Assembly: GCA_023078685.1 (NCBI GenBank)
Contig: JALGAS010000003.1
Location: forward strand, 2,604,001-2,668,000
Direction of reading: 5' to 3'
From: Neopestalotiopsis rosae
Taxonomy: Eukaryota; Ascomycota; Sordariomycetes; Amphisphaeriales; Sporocadaceae
DNA: 64,000 nt
Under the pieces are notes generated by a model that did no database searches, was not told where the DNA came from, and worked only from the letters and a program-made list of their open reading frames with translations. Positions 1-10,668 of the stretch are shown one piece after another (the first letter of the stretch is position 1; each line of letters starts with the position of its first letter). A program made the position numbers and the translations under genes.

Positions 1-1903
1 AGAATTTGCACTCAAGTCAAAGCTCTAGAATCCCGGACTTAATTTGACATTTACGTAGTCGACCCCTTGAGGAATGACTTGAGCTCATTTCGAACGATAC
101 AACCTCCAGCGATTTCTGTCATTTGAGTCAATGCCAATTTTCCAGCTGTTCGTATGGATGGCTACCGATGTTCAAGCCAAACAATAGGCTACAAAACAGT
201 GGTAATTATCATAATTTGCAGTGTCAAAGTGATGATCATTCCTTCTCCAATGAGTCAAATCAAATGCCTTGCGAAGATATCATGGCATCCTTTGGAAATA
301 CAAGAGACAGGTGTGGTGCAGACGCGAAACAATTCGCGATGCTAGATGCGAGATGGATAGTCCAGACGTTTGCAAAATGAAGATGAGTTGGTAGTAAGTG
401 CTTCTTAACAAGGAAACATGGACATTGGAGAATCAAACAAGGTATAGTTAAACAACGACAAAGCTCATTGGGCGCGAAAGCCGTCTGTCTTCCTAGTTCC
501 GGCCTGGACCAGACGGCTTTGGGATCGATCCAACTCTAAACGGCGGCAACCAGATTTGCACTAATAATCCTAACGAATTACGATACGTACCGTACCTTTG
601 TCCATACAGACATTCAAACTTGATGAGACAATGTTACGAAGAATTCTTCATCATGGGATTTATTCAACATTGATTTCGCATGAAATTGGGGAACGCGAAT
701 ACTTGCCGCCTCTGGTAGATCATTGAAAACTCTTGCTGGGTGGTCTGCTGTACTCAGATATCCCATTCCGCTCTTTATGCTCCACCACAACGCGCAAACA
801 CGAAGGCGAGGGGATTGATCATGTAATGGATACAATGAAAAAATTGACATTGACTTTTCTCTCGTATTGCTGCGAACCATGAGAAGACCAGTGCTATGTA
901 TTGACGTTTTACATGGTATGGTATTGTTAGTAAGATGAGAATCATGGTTAGTCAAGGAAGTACCGCTCGGAAGAAGGATCGCGGGTGCTCAAATGTCATG
1001 TATGATGAGATTGTAGAGATTGCCAATGGCACAGACTCCCGGACATATTCCCTCAATACAATCGCCAACAAGCATATCGACACGCAGCACCCATAGTCCT
1101 GGAAAGATGACTGTCCGCTCATGTTACAGAACGCTGATGACGCGGTCGAGGCAAGGTATATTTATACAGAGACGCTCAGAAGCAAGCTATTGTCTTTGTG
1201 TGCATCTCTGCTCCATTCTGATAAGAGGTCACGCGAGCAATATTCTGCAATGGTGACAAAGCTCACATGTTGGTGCCAGGGGGTCCCCAATCACAAATTT
1301 TGACACTTCTGAAATTGGCAAAATTGACACTGAGCGCGCCTGCAGGGCAAATCCAGCGGCCTCCACTCACGATGAAAGGTCACCAATGGCAGTCCAGCGC
1401 AGTCCAGGGCCTCCACTGATGTCTCAGGGGCTATCTGCAATCGCTGGGAACCTCGTCATCTTCTAGTGCTAATAGCGTAACTTAGCGCGGCAATCACAAT
1501 CAAGAAGCCGCCTGGGCACCGGCATTACCCATCTCTAGTACAAGGTACCCTACCTTAAATCTATGGTAGCGTAGATACCTGAGATATGACCAAAAGAACT
1601 ACTCACTACTCTCAGCTCTCTGGAAACCAAAGACCCGGGACTATGGTGAGTGAGCGATTGGCGATCATGCTCCATGGCTTTTGCCCTGTTGTTCTGGGCC
1701 CACGAGGGGAGGAAGAAGAAGAAAGAGATCTGCATGTCCTGCTTTCACGCCAAGCTGCCCGTCTTTAGGATGCCTCGTCTTCTTTCTTTCCATCCGTCAG
1801 CAAGTTTCTGCGCCAGATCATCCCCGAGTTGAGTTTTAGTAGCCAACCAAAGCCAAACGGCAAGAGACAGAGCGTGAGAGACAGAAAAGACACAAAGATC
1901 ACC
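1..1903. other. Intergenic, no gene supported
   Basis: Only short ORFs on both strands (the longest is 113 codons, minus strand, around 614-955). None shows a recognisable domain, a signal peptide or plausible splice partners. The last few hundred bases should hold the promoter and 5' UTR of the secreted protein starting at 1904. The left part may hold decayed sequence, but I could not assign it to any family. Confidence 0.5.
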
Positions 1904-2563
1904 ATGTTTGCCCTCCAAACTCTTCTCGCGGTTGGCCTCGCCTCCGTCTCTTCTCTGGGAGTCCACGCAGCCCCTGCGCCTACGACATCCTCACAATGCG
2001 TGGAAACCAACTTGATCCAGAACCCCAGTTTCGAGACTGCACGGTTCTCACCCTGGATTAATTTCCACGGTTCCAAGGCCGACTCGTCTGGCGATATCAA
2101 GGCTCAAGATTCGAGCAAATACTTGTGAGTAAAAGCAGTCATCAAAGAAATCCTTGCTTGTTGCCACAAAAAATTAAAAGGAGCGTACCCCGGAACTGAC
2201 ATTGGACGACCTCTCCGCAGCGTTGCCAACCTGGTGCCCGTTGATAACTTCATCTCGATACGGCAACCCGTTACGGACCTGATCATTGGGCAGTCGTACT
2301 CGCTCAAGTTCTGGTACGGCCTCGGTACGCACCAGCAGCTGCACCAGGACGTGTGTAGCCTCTCGGTCACGCTCAACGGCGAGGTGGCCGGCGACGCCAT
2401 TGACCTGGCGCCCACCACGGCCGGTCGCTTCCAGATGGCCGAGAGGACCTTTGTGGCCGACACGACGATCAAGACCGTCAGGTTCGAGTTCAACTGCGGC
2501 GGCAGCATTGGCGAGGTGGACGCTCTCCTCGACAATGTCTCCTTGACTGCCCGCTGCTCCTGA
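1904..2563 (+). CDS. Small secreted carbohydrate-binding-like protein (CBM4/9-like, galactose-binding fold)
   Basis: Two exons, 1904-2124 and 2221-2563, joined by a 96-nt GTGAGT...CGCAG intron in matching phase, give about 187 residues. The first ~23 residues form a classic secretion signal (hydrophobic LLAVGLASVSSLGV, then HAAPAP). The mature protein starts with NLIQNPSFETARFSPW, the N-terminal signature of fungal CBM4/9-like and related galactose-binding-like beta-sandwich domains, and contains LKFWYGL and DNVSL near the end, also typical. It has few cysteines. It probably binds polysaccharide or glycoprotein in the wall or outside the cell; the ligand cannot be read from sequence. I chose ATG 1904 because it opens the signal peptide directly. 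The family call is from motif memory; a generic secreted beta-sandwich protein is the alternative. Confidence 0.8.
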
Positions 2564-3501
2564 AATGGGCGAGGGGGGGCCAAACCAAACATTACAAAGG
2601 CCGCGCCGATCTAGGAAACTGCTCGCGTGACCTTATTTTGCGCACCACAAAACACGAGTTGTCTGACACTGCACCGAGGTAGCGATGAAGCCAACAACAC
2701 AAGCTCCACCCTACTATCTAGGAGCTTGTCCTCGTTCAACCATTAGAGTTTGATGCTGCTGGCATTAGCCTCTAGGGAAGACATCCCACCACCATCACCA
2801 CCACCACCGCCAAAACAACACAATGGCCATTGGGCCAACACAGATCACCCTTAATCACATGGGACGAGCCCTCTCGGACAGAGAACATTTCATTCGTATT
2901 GACACTTACAAGTACATGGCGAGGCGTTAAATTATGGGATGGGTTCTACATCATCGTACAAGAGATACCTTTGCTTGAAAACAAAAACTGATATCAGTGG
3001 GGGGAAGGAGTACAATTTTTTATCGATATTCTTGGGGGGTTCGGGTTAGAAGAACTGGGAAGACATACAAAGTGATACGGGCGTTGTAGGATCATTCTGT
3101 CTGACAATAGTGCATTAACATTGCTTTTCATTCAAATAAGATGCTGTGCAGTGATCGTTCATTAGTTGAACTATTTAAACTATATTCTGTACCTAGACCT
3201 ATGATATGCATGTTGTAGACATGTCTTTCTGCGACAGACCGAAACTGGAGATCTTGGAATCACTCATCACTCGTTATGGTTCGGGAACGCCCAGACCGCC
3301 GCCAAGCGACTTCGAGGTAACTACAACCCCTCATTCCAAAGGAGCGTCCGCTTGCAGCGAAGGGCGTATTTTGGGGGCCAACAGTCAACAAATTACTAGA
3401 TATAAGGCAGAGGTCGCCTCCGTCATTCAAACTACTCATTCCCCAATACACGTTATAACCATCCAACTTCTTTTTTTCTTAATTCACTTTTTCAATCCGA
3501 G
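2564..3501. other. Intergenic, 3' and promoter sequence
   Basis: About 940 bases with only short ORFs and simple CA/CCA-rich stretches around 2790-2815. No domain or RNA gene seen. Confidence 0.5.
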
Positions 3502-3978
3502 ATGGATCACCCCATGCCAGCCTTGATCACATCATACGGGACTTTCCAATTGCCCGAGAAACAATTTCGGCTATGTGTGGAAGTCATCTACGAAGTGCTC
3601 GGCTCGCTCGACCCATCGATCATTTCCTTTGACCCTTCTACCGCTAGCCCGACCAGCGTGAAACGCAAAGCCGCACCTCTCCTGGCCAACTTTCTAACAG
3701 ATATCGGCAACCATGCCGGCTTCCAACGCAGGGATTTTACGACTTTTTGGCCAAAGGCTGGTGGTGGTCACTTGGGATCGCCTCCGAACACTGCAGAGAA
3801 CTTTGAGTCTTTTGCGTACTTTTTCGATCACGACCTTGATGGAAACTCCGAGCCCTCGATTCTCAAGCTCGTATCAAAGGTAGAAGACGGGGGCAAACTA
3901 GGATTCGAACTCGTCAAGCCGGAAAAGGATGAATGCATCAGGATATTAGACTCGTCTCGCCGTGCAGAGGATGCGTAA
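3502..3978 (+). CDS. Hypothetical protein, 158 aa, unrecognised
   Basis: An uninterrupted ORF from ATG 3502 to TAA encoding 158 residues. Composition is that of a soluble globular protein (aromatic residues, mixed charge, no signal peptide, no membrane segment); recognisable stretches such as VIYEVLGSLDPSIISFD and FESFAYFFDHDLDG match no family I can name. It stands next to the gene-poor stretch that carries decayed genes, so it may be a lineage-specific gene or a fragment of a longer one. No convincing additional exon was found on either side. Confidence 0.5.
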   Translation: MDHPMPALITSYGTFQLPEKQFRLCVEVIYEVLGSLDPSIISFDPSTASPTSVKRKAAPLLANFLTDIGNHAGFQRRDFTTFWPKAGGGHLGSPPNTAENFESFAYFFDHDLDGNSEPSILKLVSKVEDGGKLGFELVKPEKDECIRILDSSRRAEDA

Positions 3979-4800
3979 CACGAAGTTGGTCAACGGCAGA
4001 TGGTGATGCGCCACCTGTGGCTGGTGTGTTGTGACACCCTTCGGGTGACACACGGGAAGGGTCATCAAGTCTGTTCGTTTATACATTATTTTCTAAGAAG
4101 TAGACCATCTTTAATTCTACTCTTTAATTTGGATACTGGTTGTATCAGATGTGCTCAAGTGCTTGGAACAATTTCCCTCAAGTTATCGAAGAAACCTCGT
4201 GTCATAATGGCGACGAGAAGCTTGGAGATTGAACAGGGCATTCATGCTTTTCTTTGAACTCTTTAGCTCTTCATAATATTGGTTTGGGCAGGTGACTCCC
4301 CAAGTAAAGATAAAAAGTATGAATATAGCGTAGAACTAGACAAAACATTTTTCGAGAGGCATGATGTAAAGCGCATATACTTGGGTAAGAATTCATACAG
4401 TTGCCAAAAGGCTCTGTTTAAAGGTATGAAATTGAATGAATGTAATCCACCTCACTGCTACAAATAGGTATAAAAGAGCGTTGCTTTAGCCATCAAGGCT
4501 ATTAAGAAAGTAAAAAGAAAATCAATTTCCGCCAGTGTAATTTGAAATCATGAGAGCTCTGAAAGAGAGGCAACAACTGATGTAACCGTTCCATCTTGTA
4601 ACAAAGAAGAAAGAACTGAGATCATCTGAATCCAAAACCGCGAGACTCAAACACAATTCCTTAATGAAGGAGAGCAGTAGCCGTAGTCTTGAGGCCCATA
4701 ATAGAAAAGGACAATCGCCCGAAGGCTGTTGTTGAAGTTGTTAGACTTCTCACATGGTATAACAAGGGTGGAAACTTGCTCACTGTATATTCTGTGTCAC
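3979..4800. other. Gene-poor stretch, no gene supported
   Basis: Visibly A/T-richer than the housekeeping part of the window. Only ORFs of 60-85 codons, without motifs. An ORF at 4279-4467 ends with a few cysteines but has no signal peptide in frame. I see nothing assignable. Confidence 0.45.
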
Positions 4801-5347
4801 TCATCGGCGTCTTTCGCGTGTTCTTGGTGGTGGTCTAAAATGCCCGCAAATATGACAGGTTTGTGGGCCGTCTTCATAGTCGCGGACAGTGTTAGTTTCA
4901 TTCCGAGTGCATTCACCATCGCATTGGGGTGTGCGATCTTCGTAGTATAGCGTTCTTTGGCTGTAATCCATGAGGCATTTGCACCCATTGCGATATTTGT
5001 AAACAAATAAGCACATTGTATCAATAAACTATAGTACATTAGTGAAGGAATCGAAACCATATCCGAAACCATATCTGTTGAATCTTAATTGTTTACTCAC
5101 TGTTGAATGATCAACGATATTCGGAGGGGCTTCTTGAGGACTGTGTGGTTTGTATTGGCGATTAGCTGGTGTAGAGAAGTTTGTCTTTTAGAGAAGTCGA
5201 TATTGAAGAGGGTGAGGGTGCATACAGATGATTCAATTTAAGTTGCCATTCAGCCAGCTCATATACACATCATCAGGCACTTTTTTCTTTGTGTTGAAGG
5301 CCAAGGAGAGCAACTGCCAACAGTATCGAACGTGCACATGATTTCAT
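4801..5347 (-). CDS. Candidate small secreted cysteine-rich protein (tentative three-exon model)
   Basis: ATG at 5347-5345 opens MKSCARSILLAVALLGLQ, a convincing signal peptide, but the frame closes after about 24 codons. A three-exon model rescues it: exon 1 5347-5281, exon 2 5132-5101, exon 3 5028-4801, with matching phases. The second intron (5100-5029, GTGAGT, CACTAAT branch, CTATAG acceptor, 72 nt) is canonical; the first donor (GTGCCT) is weak. The predicted product has about 108 residues, with seven cysteines in the mature part (GCKC, CDGEC, CHIC spacing) and an Arg-rich C-terminus. Such proteins in fungi are often effectors or antimicrobial factors, but function here is unknown. The last exon is more credible than the first junction. 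A decayed gene is the main alternative. Confidence 0.35.
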
Positions 5348-5900
5348 GTTCTCATTCCTTGTTCAGCCATGAAAGTTGGCGATATACGTTAGCTGCCTCT
5401 CTCTTTTTTATACTATTTTTGGTGTATTTCGCGTAAGTCAGTGTTAATATGTTGATGTTTCTTTGTAGCCAGGTACGTTTACGATGTTTTTTCCGTGTGA
5501 TGAACTCCCCAACACAACTTTCCTGATTTTGATATTCTTTGTCCTACATTGTATGCGGATTCATGTTAGTATACCTGGAATGCTCATGTTGGGTTATGTT
5601 GGTGTATCGACTTTTTATCTACCTTTATGACCAAGTTGGTTTTTGGGTCCACGGATCCGGCTATTCTCATTCCTCGCTTGGCTTGACTTTTCTTTTCGTA
5701 AGAAACATGCGAAGTAGCGCCATAATCAAGATGCCGTAGCTTATAATGCAATCATTCTTGTTGCTCATTATCTGGCCCTCGCTGCGAGATGCTTAGTAGC
5801 GTCGCTCCCCGTTGCTCACGGGAGTCATCAACGTTCGAAAACGGCACATAGTATCATCGACTCGGAAATCACTCGGAAATCACCCATGAACAGAACAGAA
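5348..5900. other. Gene-poor stretch, no gene supported
   Basis: A/T-rich, with only a 66-codon ORF (5539-5739) lacking features. The far right borders the dynamin relic; I looked here for its GTPase-effector-domain end and did not find it. Confidence 0.45.
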
Positions 5901-6690
5901 GTGACCAACCTTGAAACACACTTCCATCATGTCAGTAGCCATAGAACAAGAAAACTTGTCAATATTAGGCTCCATGCTCGGAACAGGGGTGTTTATTAGA
6001 GACCTGAATCCAATGATTGGTTGTTGACGCCTCCAGTTAGCTGTTCCTCCTGAAGAAAGGTTTAAGACGCTTCTCTAAATCACGACGTAGTCGGGCGGCC
6101 TGCACCTTCTGCACGTTCTCGGTCAGGTATTGCTTGTAGGTGATAGGATGTCCTAGCGAATGCGTTTCCAATATCCCTTTCGCCTTCATGGCCAAGGGTC
6201 CCTCAGGTTTTCCATTTATGGGCCAATAACCTCACGCAGCAGTGCCTCGGCCGTTCGCTCATCGGAAACATGCTGAAGAACAGAAGTGACAGCTGTGCAT
6301 GCAGATGCAGGGATACGCTCGAAGAAGCTACTCCCGCTAAGGCTTACATTGCGTACCGAAGAGCTTAGCTACAGTGAAAGGGTTGTACGTGCCCGTGAGC
6401 TCCCTTCCCTGACTTTCCTTCATAAGAATTTTCACCTCTTCTATGTAGTCGAGTCCAGAGATAACTCGTCCCCGGCCATCCTTAGAGGATAGATTGTCCC
6501 TGGATAACCTCTGTATGACCTTCTGTGCGTATCTGCTCAGCCATGTTGGAAAGCGTAATCTGCACTACGGCCCAGAAGCGATTGTCGTAAGCTCCGAACA
6601 ATTCGGTATTGGCAAAGAAGCCTTCAGTGTACACAACAACAATAGCTTTTCGGTATGGGGCGGGGATAGTCGCCTTCGCAATTTAAGTGC
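5900..6690 (-). pseudogene. Decayed dynamin-superfamily GTPase (stalk region relic)
   Basis: Minus-strand translation in shifting frames reproduces, in order, the middle/stalk region of the intact dynamin-like protein at 14349-17756. At 6634-6506 NRFWAVVQITLSNMAEQI matches LRAVVQSILADFATTM. At 6401-6335 ELTGTYNPFTVAKLF matches ELPGTFNPVIVGDLF. At about 6300-6220 VTSVLQHVSD matches VLSHVVDV. At about 6190-6060 HPITYKQYLTENVQK matches HPITYNHYLTENVQK. At about 5975-5905 ATDMMEVCFK matches ATDFMEAYYK, just before the intron position of the intact gene. Breaks include frameshifts and stops, one replacing the Trp after KP and one replacing a Glu. The GTPase domain and the C-terminal end are missing. 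It is a truncated, non-functional copy of a related gene, diverged well beyond a recent duplicate. Confidence 0.85.
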
Positions 6691-7730
6691 ATAATATCCG
6701 GGTCTATGGCATCAGCACTGAAGCAGGTCACATCGTTGATATAGGCCTTTTTGCAATTATTCGTCAACGAGACATCGGAGGATGAGATATAAATCCCACA
6801 AGTGTTTGGCCTCACAAATACCTTTGAATTACCCACTAGCAGATCACCGAAATAGTCATAATTTGGCTGTTCGTCCGGAAGACGTCCTTCAGCTAAGGTA
6901 ATAAGAGCCCTATTGTTTTGGAAAGTGTCTGTTTCCCCGTATTCCTCTTTGACATGTCTTATGTCATTTTCCTTGACGTCATATTTTTATGGGAAGAAGA
7001 AATGAGGTATGGTAAGTTGGCATCATCCATAATATCCTCATAAAACGACTTTGCACAATGGTTGATTGAGAACGAATCCCTTGAGGACTTGTATGTGACT
7101 GGAAACCTGCTTTTTGGCCTTGCATCTTGGGTGGTCCTCCCAAGCCTTGCCCAAAGGCACGATTGCGCCCGACCTGGGTGAATATCGAAGGCAATGACAT
7201 CTCCAGAGATGCCCGGTCACAAGCATATTGTGACCACGTGATACGCCATTGGACTTGAATTTCTGCACTCAAATTTACCATTTAGGAAGGCATCCTCTAG
7301 GTATAATGGCCATATCGAGTCCTCCTTCTCTGCTTCCTTCCGCGTCACCTTGGCACGGTAGTCCGCAAAGTGTGTCCATGAGTATACTGGATTTCTTCCT
7401 CTCCACTCGGTCGTTAACAGTTCGCGTGATGATGCATCTACAGGATAGGAGAGTTTGTTTTGAGAACTGGTACCATAAGTCGATGTCATGTCCTGCGTAG
7501 AGACTATAGGCGGCCTTGGGAAGCATTGAAATGGCGGCAATGGAGACATGCGGCTTTATCAGCAAAGTGCCAGAGCGCCAAACTTGTGTGAGTGGGCATT
7601 GCCTGTGGATTCGTCGGGAGGCCGTCGTGTACTCTGAACCATATAATTGTGATGAACATATGTAGTTTTCCTCGGATGAGTACTTATGTCCATGTTGTGG
7701 ACGATATATAGTAAAACACTTGTTCAAAGC
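6690..7730 (-). pseudogene. Decayed TEA/ATTS-domain (AbaA/TEC1-type) transcription factor relic
   Basis: Minus-strand frames carry pieces of a TEA/ATTS DNA-binding domain in order: RAKVTRKEAEKEDSIWPLYL then EDAFLN (7360-7280), KFKSNGVSRGHNMLVTGHLW (7262-7200, aligning with the central GKPYGRNELIS-type segment) and KKQVSSHIQVLKGF (7118-7074, the hallmark third helix). A further in-frame stretch at 6915-6770 (TLAEGRLPDEQPNYDYFGDL, then VFVRPNTCGIYISSSDVSL) fits the conserved region C-terminal to the TEA domain in AbaA-like proteins. Frame changes occur after EDAFLN and after the third helix, without usable intron signals, and part of the domain's first half is deleted. AbaA controls conidiophore development in fungi, but this copy cannot encode a working protein. 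Boundaries are approximate; its 3' end abuts the dynamin relic. Confidence 0.8.
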
Positions 7731-9095
7731 AGTCGAAGATGCCGATAAGAATGTTTCACAAAAGGATTGGAATTTAGATCAAACTGTAAAGCTGCTTGAA
7801 AATGCTGGGTGGTACACCGGAATAAGTTGTCAGCAATGGCAATGGCAAAGGCAAAAGCAAAGGCGCCACGATTCTCGAGAGCGAGTGCTTCATCGGACAC
7901 AGCAGTAAGCACGAGTAACATCATGAACCTCAAAAATATTCACGTGTATGATTATCAGGGCTGTCCAGTGAAGCACCCGTAATAGATAAGCACCACCTCC
8001 AAGTCTCCACCAAGGCTTCAGGAAGAACTAAACACAACGGTCACACCCAACATCTAGCTTACCGTGAGAATTACAGGCAAGATGTGATAAGAATGTTCAA
8101 TTTACCATTCCATTCATTGTGTCCTAATCTTCTCGGCTGAGGCTGTGTCAGAACCCTGAGGATCCCTCAGGCGTTGGTGTGGTCTCAAGTGTATGCGCCG
8201 ATACTGTTTCGACAGTAACCGTGGGCTTGGGCCGAGCAAGGGTGTCACTATCTAATCCCTGCTTATTCCGGATCAAGGAAATGGATCTGATGTTTGTATA
8301 TGTGGATACGTGGTTGGCTGGCGTATGTAAAGCGATGCTCCTTTGTCACTGGCCTAATTATGCCAACTTATGGAGAACTTTCCCTTGACATCCTCCAGAG
8401 CTGTTGAAGCGAGCATTCCATCATGATTAGTGTACACGGAACTCCAGAGTGAGGCCGTTTTTGAAGCAATCTGGAGAGGGCAGATTTTATCAGCTGGGAT
8501 TACATAGGAATATATGCATATGGAAACTCGTGCCGTCTAATGCCACGATACACCTCTCGTGTGGGTGGGCTTCGGCAACGAGACAAAGGTGAACCATTTC
8601 TTAGTAGGATCAGTGTTGGTTGGCTCATGCACCTGTGCCGTTCGTGAGGAATGGACGTCGACTAGTAACTCCAGATGCGAACGTTGATGGTTGGGGTAGT
8701 TCTGAGAATTGAAGTGTCTACCTACTAAAAATATCGGTTGACTTGGGAGTTTGTCAGGTGTCCTTAACAAGGGTCATCGCAGAAGGGGCGAAATGCTTGA
8801 GGGATCGGTAATGGAACGCCAAGCAGAACAGTCGACACTTGCACATAAAGTGATTGGAATATACGAAATATACCTTCAACATTTCGGTAGTGTAACCCAG
8901 GATAATGCAGTCCGGAGAGGGGCTATGGGAAAGCCAACCAAATGCGGGGAAGGTGATGGTATAAGTCTTGGGTATACTCCCATGTTAAAGTTTGGGGAGA
9001 GAGCATTGTCTCGGGACTCCAAATTCCTTGATTCCTTGCCTTGTTTCCCAAGTCGTTGTTGTGTTGAGTTTTTGATCGCATTTTCTTGTTTCACG
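7731..9095. other. Intergenic, no gene supported
   Basis: Short ORFs only. A plus-strand ORF at 7720-7908 has a plausible protein-like start (AVEDADKNVSQKDWNLDQ) and then runs into a repetitive stretch around 7838-7862 (caatggcaatggcaaaggca-type); it may be another relic, but I cannot name it. The right part should contain the promoter of the dehydrogenase at 9096; the frame stays open back to 8751, but that extension has no conserved look. Confidence 0.45.
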
Positions 9096-10164
9096 ATGAG
9101 AGCTGTTGCACATCAGGCAATCCGGTCATCATGTCTGCGCTCAGCCGGAGCAAACAATGGAATGGCCGCCCGTCGCCTCCTTGGCCCTGCCAGTAGGAGT
9201 GGTGGTATCTTCGCTCTCCGAAATTTCTCGTCAACCTTCAATGTGCAGCAGCGAGAGTCCAGCGAGGGCAAAAACGTCATCATCACGGGCTCGAGCCGGG
9301 GCATCGGCAAGAGCATCGCGCTGCGGCTGGCGGCCGACGGGTACAATGTCTGCGTCAACGACGTGGCTGCCAACGCACAGGGTGGCGAGGAGGTCGCCCA
9401 GGAGATACGCTCGATGGGGAGAAAGGCGTGTATCGCCGTGGCCGACGTGACCAAGCGTGCAGAGGTGGTGGATATGATACAGACTTGTGTGAAGGAGTTG
9501 GGACCTCTACACACCATGTAAGTCAAAAAGATTCCCTCGACCCACGTCCCTTCTTGTGCCATCCTACCTTGTTGGGAAAGAAAAAAATGAAATGAAAGCT
9601 CATGTACAAATCCTTGCATAAAGGATTGCCAATGCCGGAATCGCTCAAGTCAAGGCGCTGTTGGACCTTACCGAGCAAGACTTTGAGCGCATGTTTGCCG
9701 TAAACGTCTTTGGGGTGCAAAACTGCTATGCCGAGGCGGCCAAGCAAATGATCCAGCAAGGAAACTGCAGCGCCGACCAGCCGGGCCGGATTATCGGCGC
9801 CGCGTCCATCGTGGCCTTTAAACCCTTTGCCCTGCTCTCCCACTACAGTGCGAGCAAGTGGGCGGTGCGTGGCCTGACGCAGGCCTACGCGTCTGAGCTC
9901 GCCGAGCACCACATCACCGTCAACGCCTATGCTCCAGGTATCATTGGCACCGCCATGTGGGAGCTGATTGATGCCGAGCTGGCCAAGAAGTCTGGCGTGC
10001 CCAAGGGGTCTGTGATTGAAAAGTACGTCACGGAGCTGACGGCGCTGGGGCGCGTGGGCACGGCCGACGATGTGGCTAGGCATGTGAGTTTTCTGGCGAG
10101 CAGTGACAGCAATTTCGTCACGGGACAAACGCAGATCATCGATGGCGGTATAATCTTTACTTGA
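9096..10164 (+). CDS. Short-chain dehydrogenase/reductase, diacetyl/acetoin reductase-like, with mitochondrial-type presequence
   Basis: Two exons, 9096-9517 and 9624-10164 (106-nt intron, GTAAGT...AAAG, phase 2), give about 320 residues. A classical SDR: nucleotide-binding TGSSRGIG near residue 60, the NAG motif just after the splice junction, catalytic Tyr215 and Lys219 in HYSASK, then ITVNAYAPGIIGTAMW, a stretch I associate with diacetyl reductases forming (S)-acetoin. An NAD(P)H-linked carbonyl reduction is expected; the substrate is inferred. Residues 1-50 are rich in Arg, Ser and Ala without acidic residues, ending in ALRNFSS, like a mitochondrial targeting peptide, which is not usual for this subgroup. 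I chose ATG 9096 because the presequence starts there; the same frame is open further upstream without conserved character. Confidence 0.88.
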
Positions 10165-10668
10165 GGGGAGGTAACCTATCATGTTGCACTATAATGGACA
10201 TTAGTTGACCGTCCTACCGCGGTAGAACTGTCTAGCCCGCTGTGCGATTCCTGGTCTCAGCATCCATGAACCGGCTTGCTTTCTCTTGTTCTGACATTGA
10301 TGTTATATCGCTGCGAATTTCAGTGCATCTCTTCTCGTTAGCACATTGTATATATGCCCATGGCAAAGTTGGCGCCTGCGATCAATCGTTCTCTCTCAAT
10401 TCTATCACATGTCCCAAGCTGTTCATTGTTGGTCCCAGGATGGTGTGTACAGCAGAGACGAGAGGTGGGAATCTTTATGCTTTTTCTATCCTTGAAATCC
10501 TAAACGCCAATCTATGCAATGCGCCACGCTTCCTGCTCGTGACAGGAGGACGGCCGGCTTTCTTCGTGATGTACACTGTTGTTTTGTTATACAGTCAAGT
10601 TTCCCCTTCGAGGATTTCGTTCTCGCTTGAGAGGCTCGCTCTCATTCGGACCGCGGATAAATATTCGC
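10165..10668. other. Intergenic between convergent genes
   Basis: Shared 3' region of the dehydrogenase (plus) and COX17 (minus). A 165-codon ORF at 10242-10739 is open, but it overlaps the COX17 coding end on the other strand and has no domain. Confidence 0.5.

Noticed and set aside
4028..4056. CACCC-TTC-GGGTG palindrome
   Set aside because: Arms are only 5-6 bp and not part of a larger structure; chance is enough.
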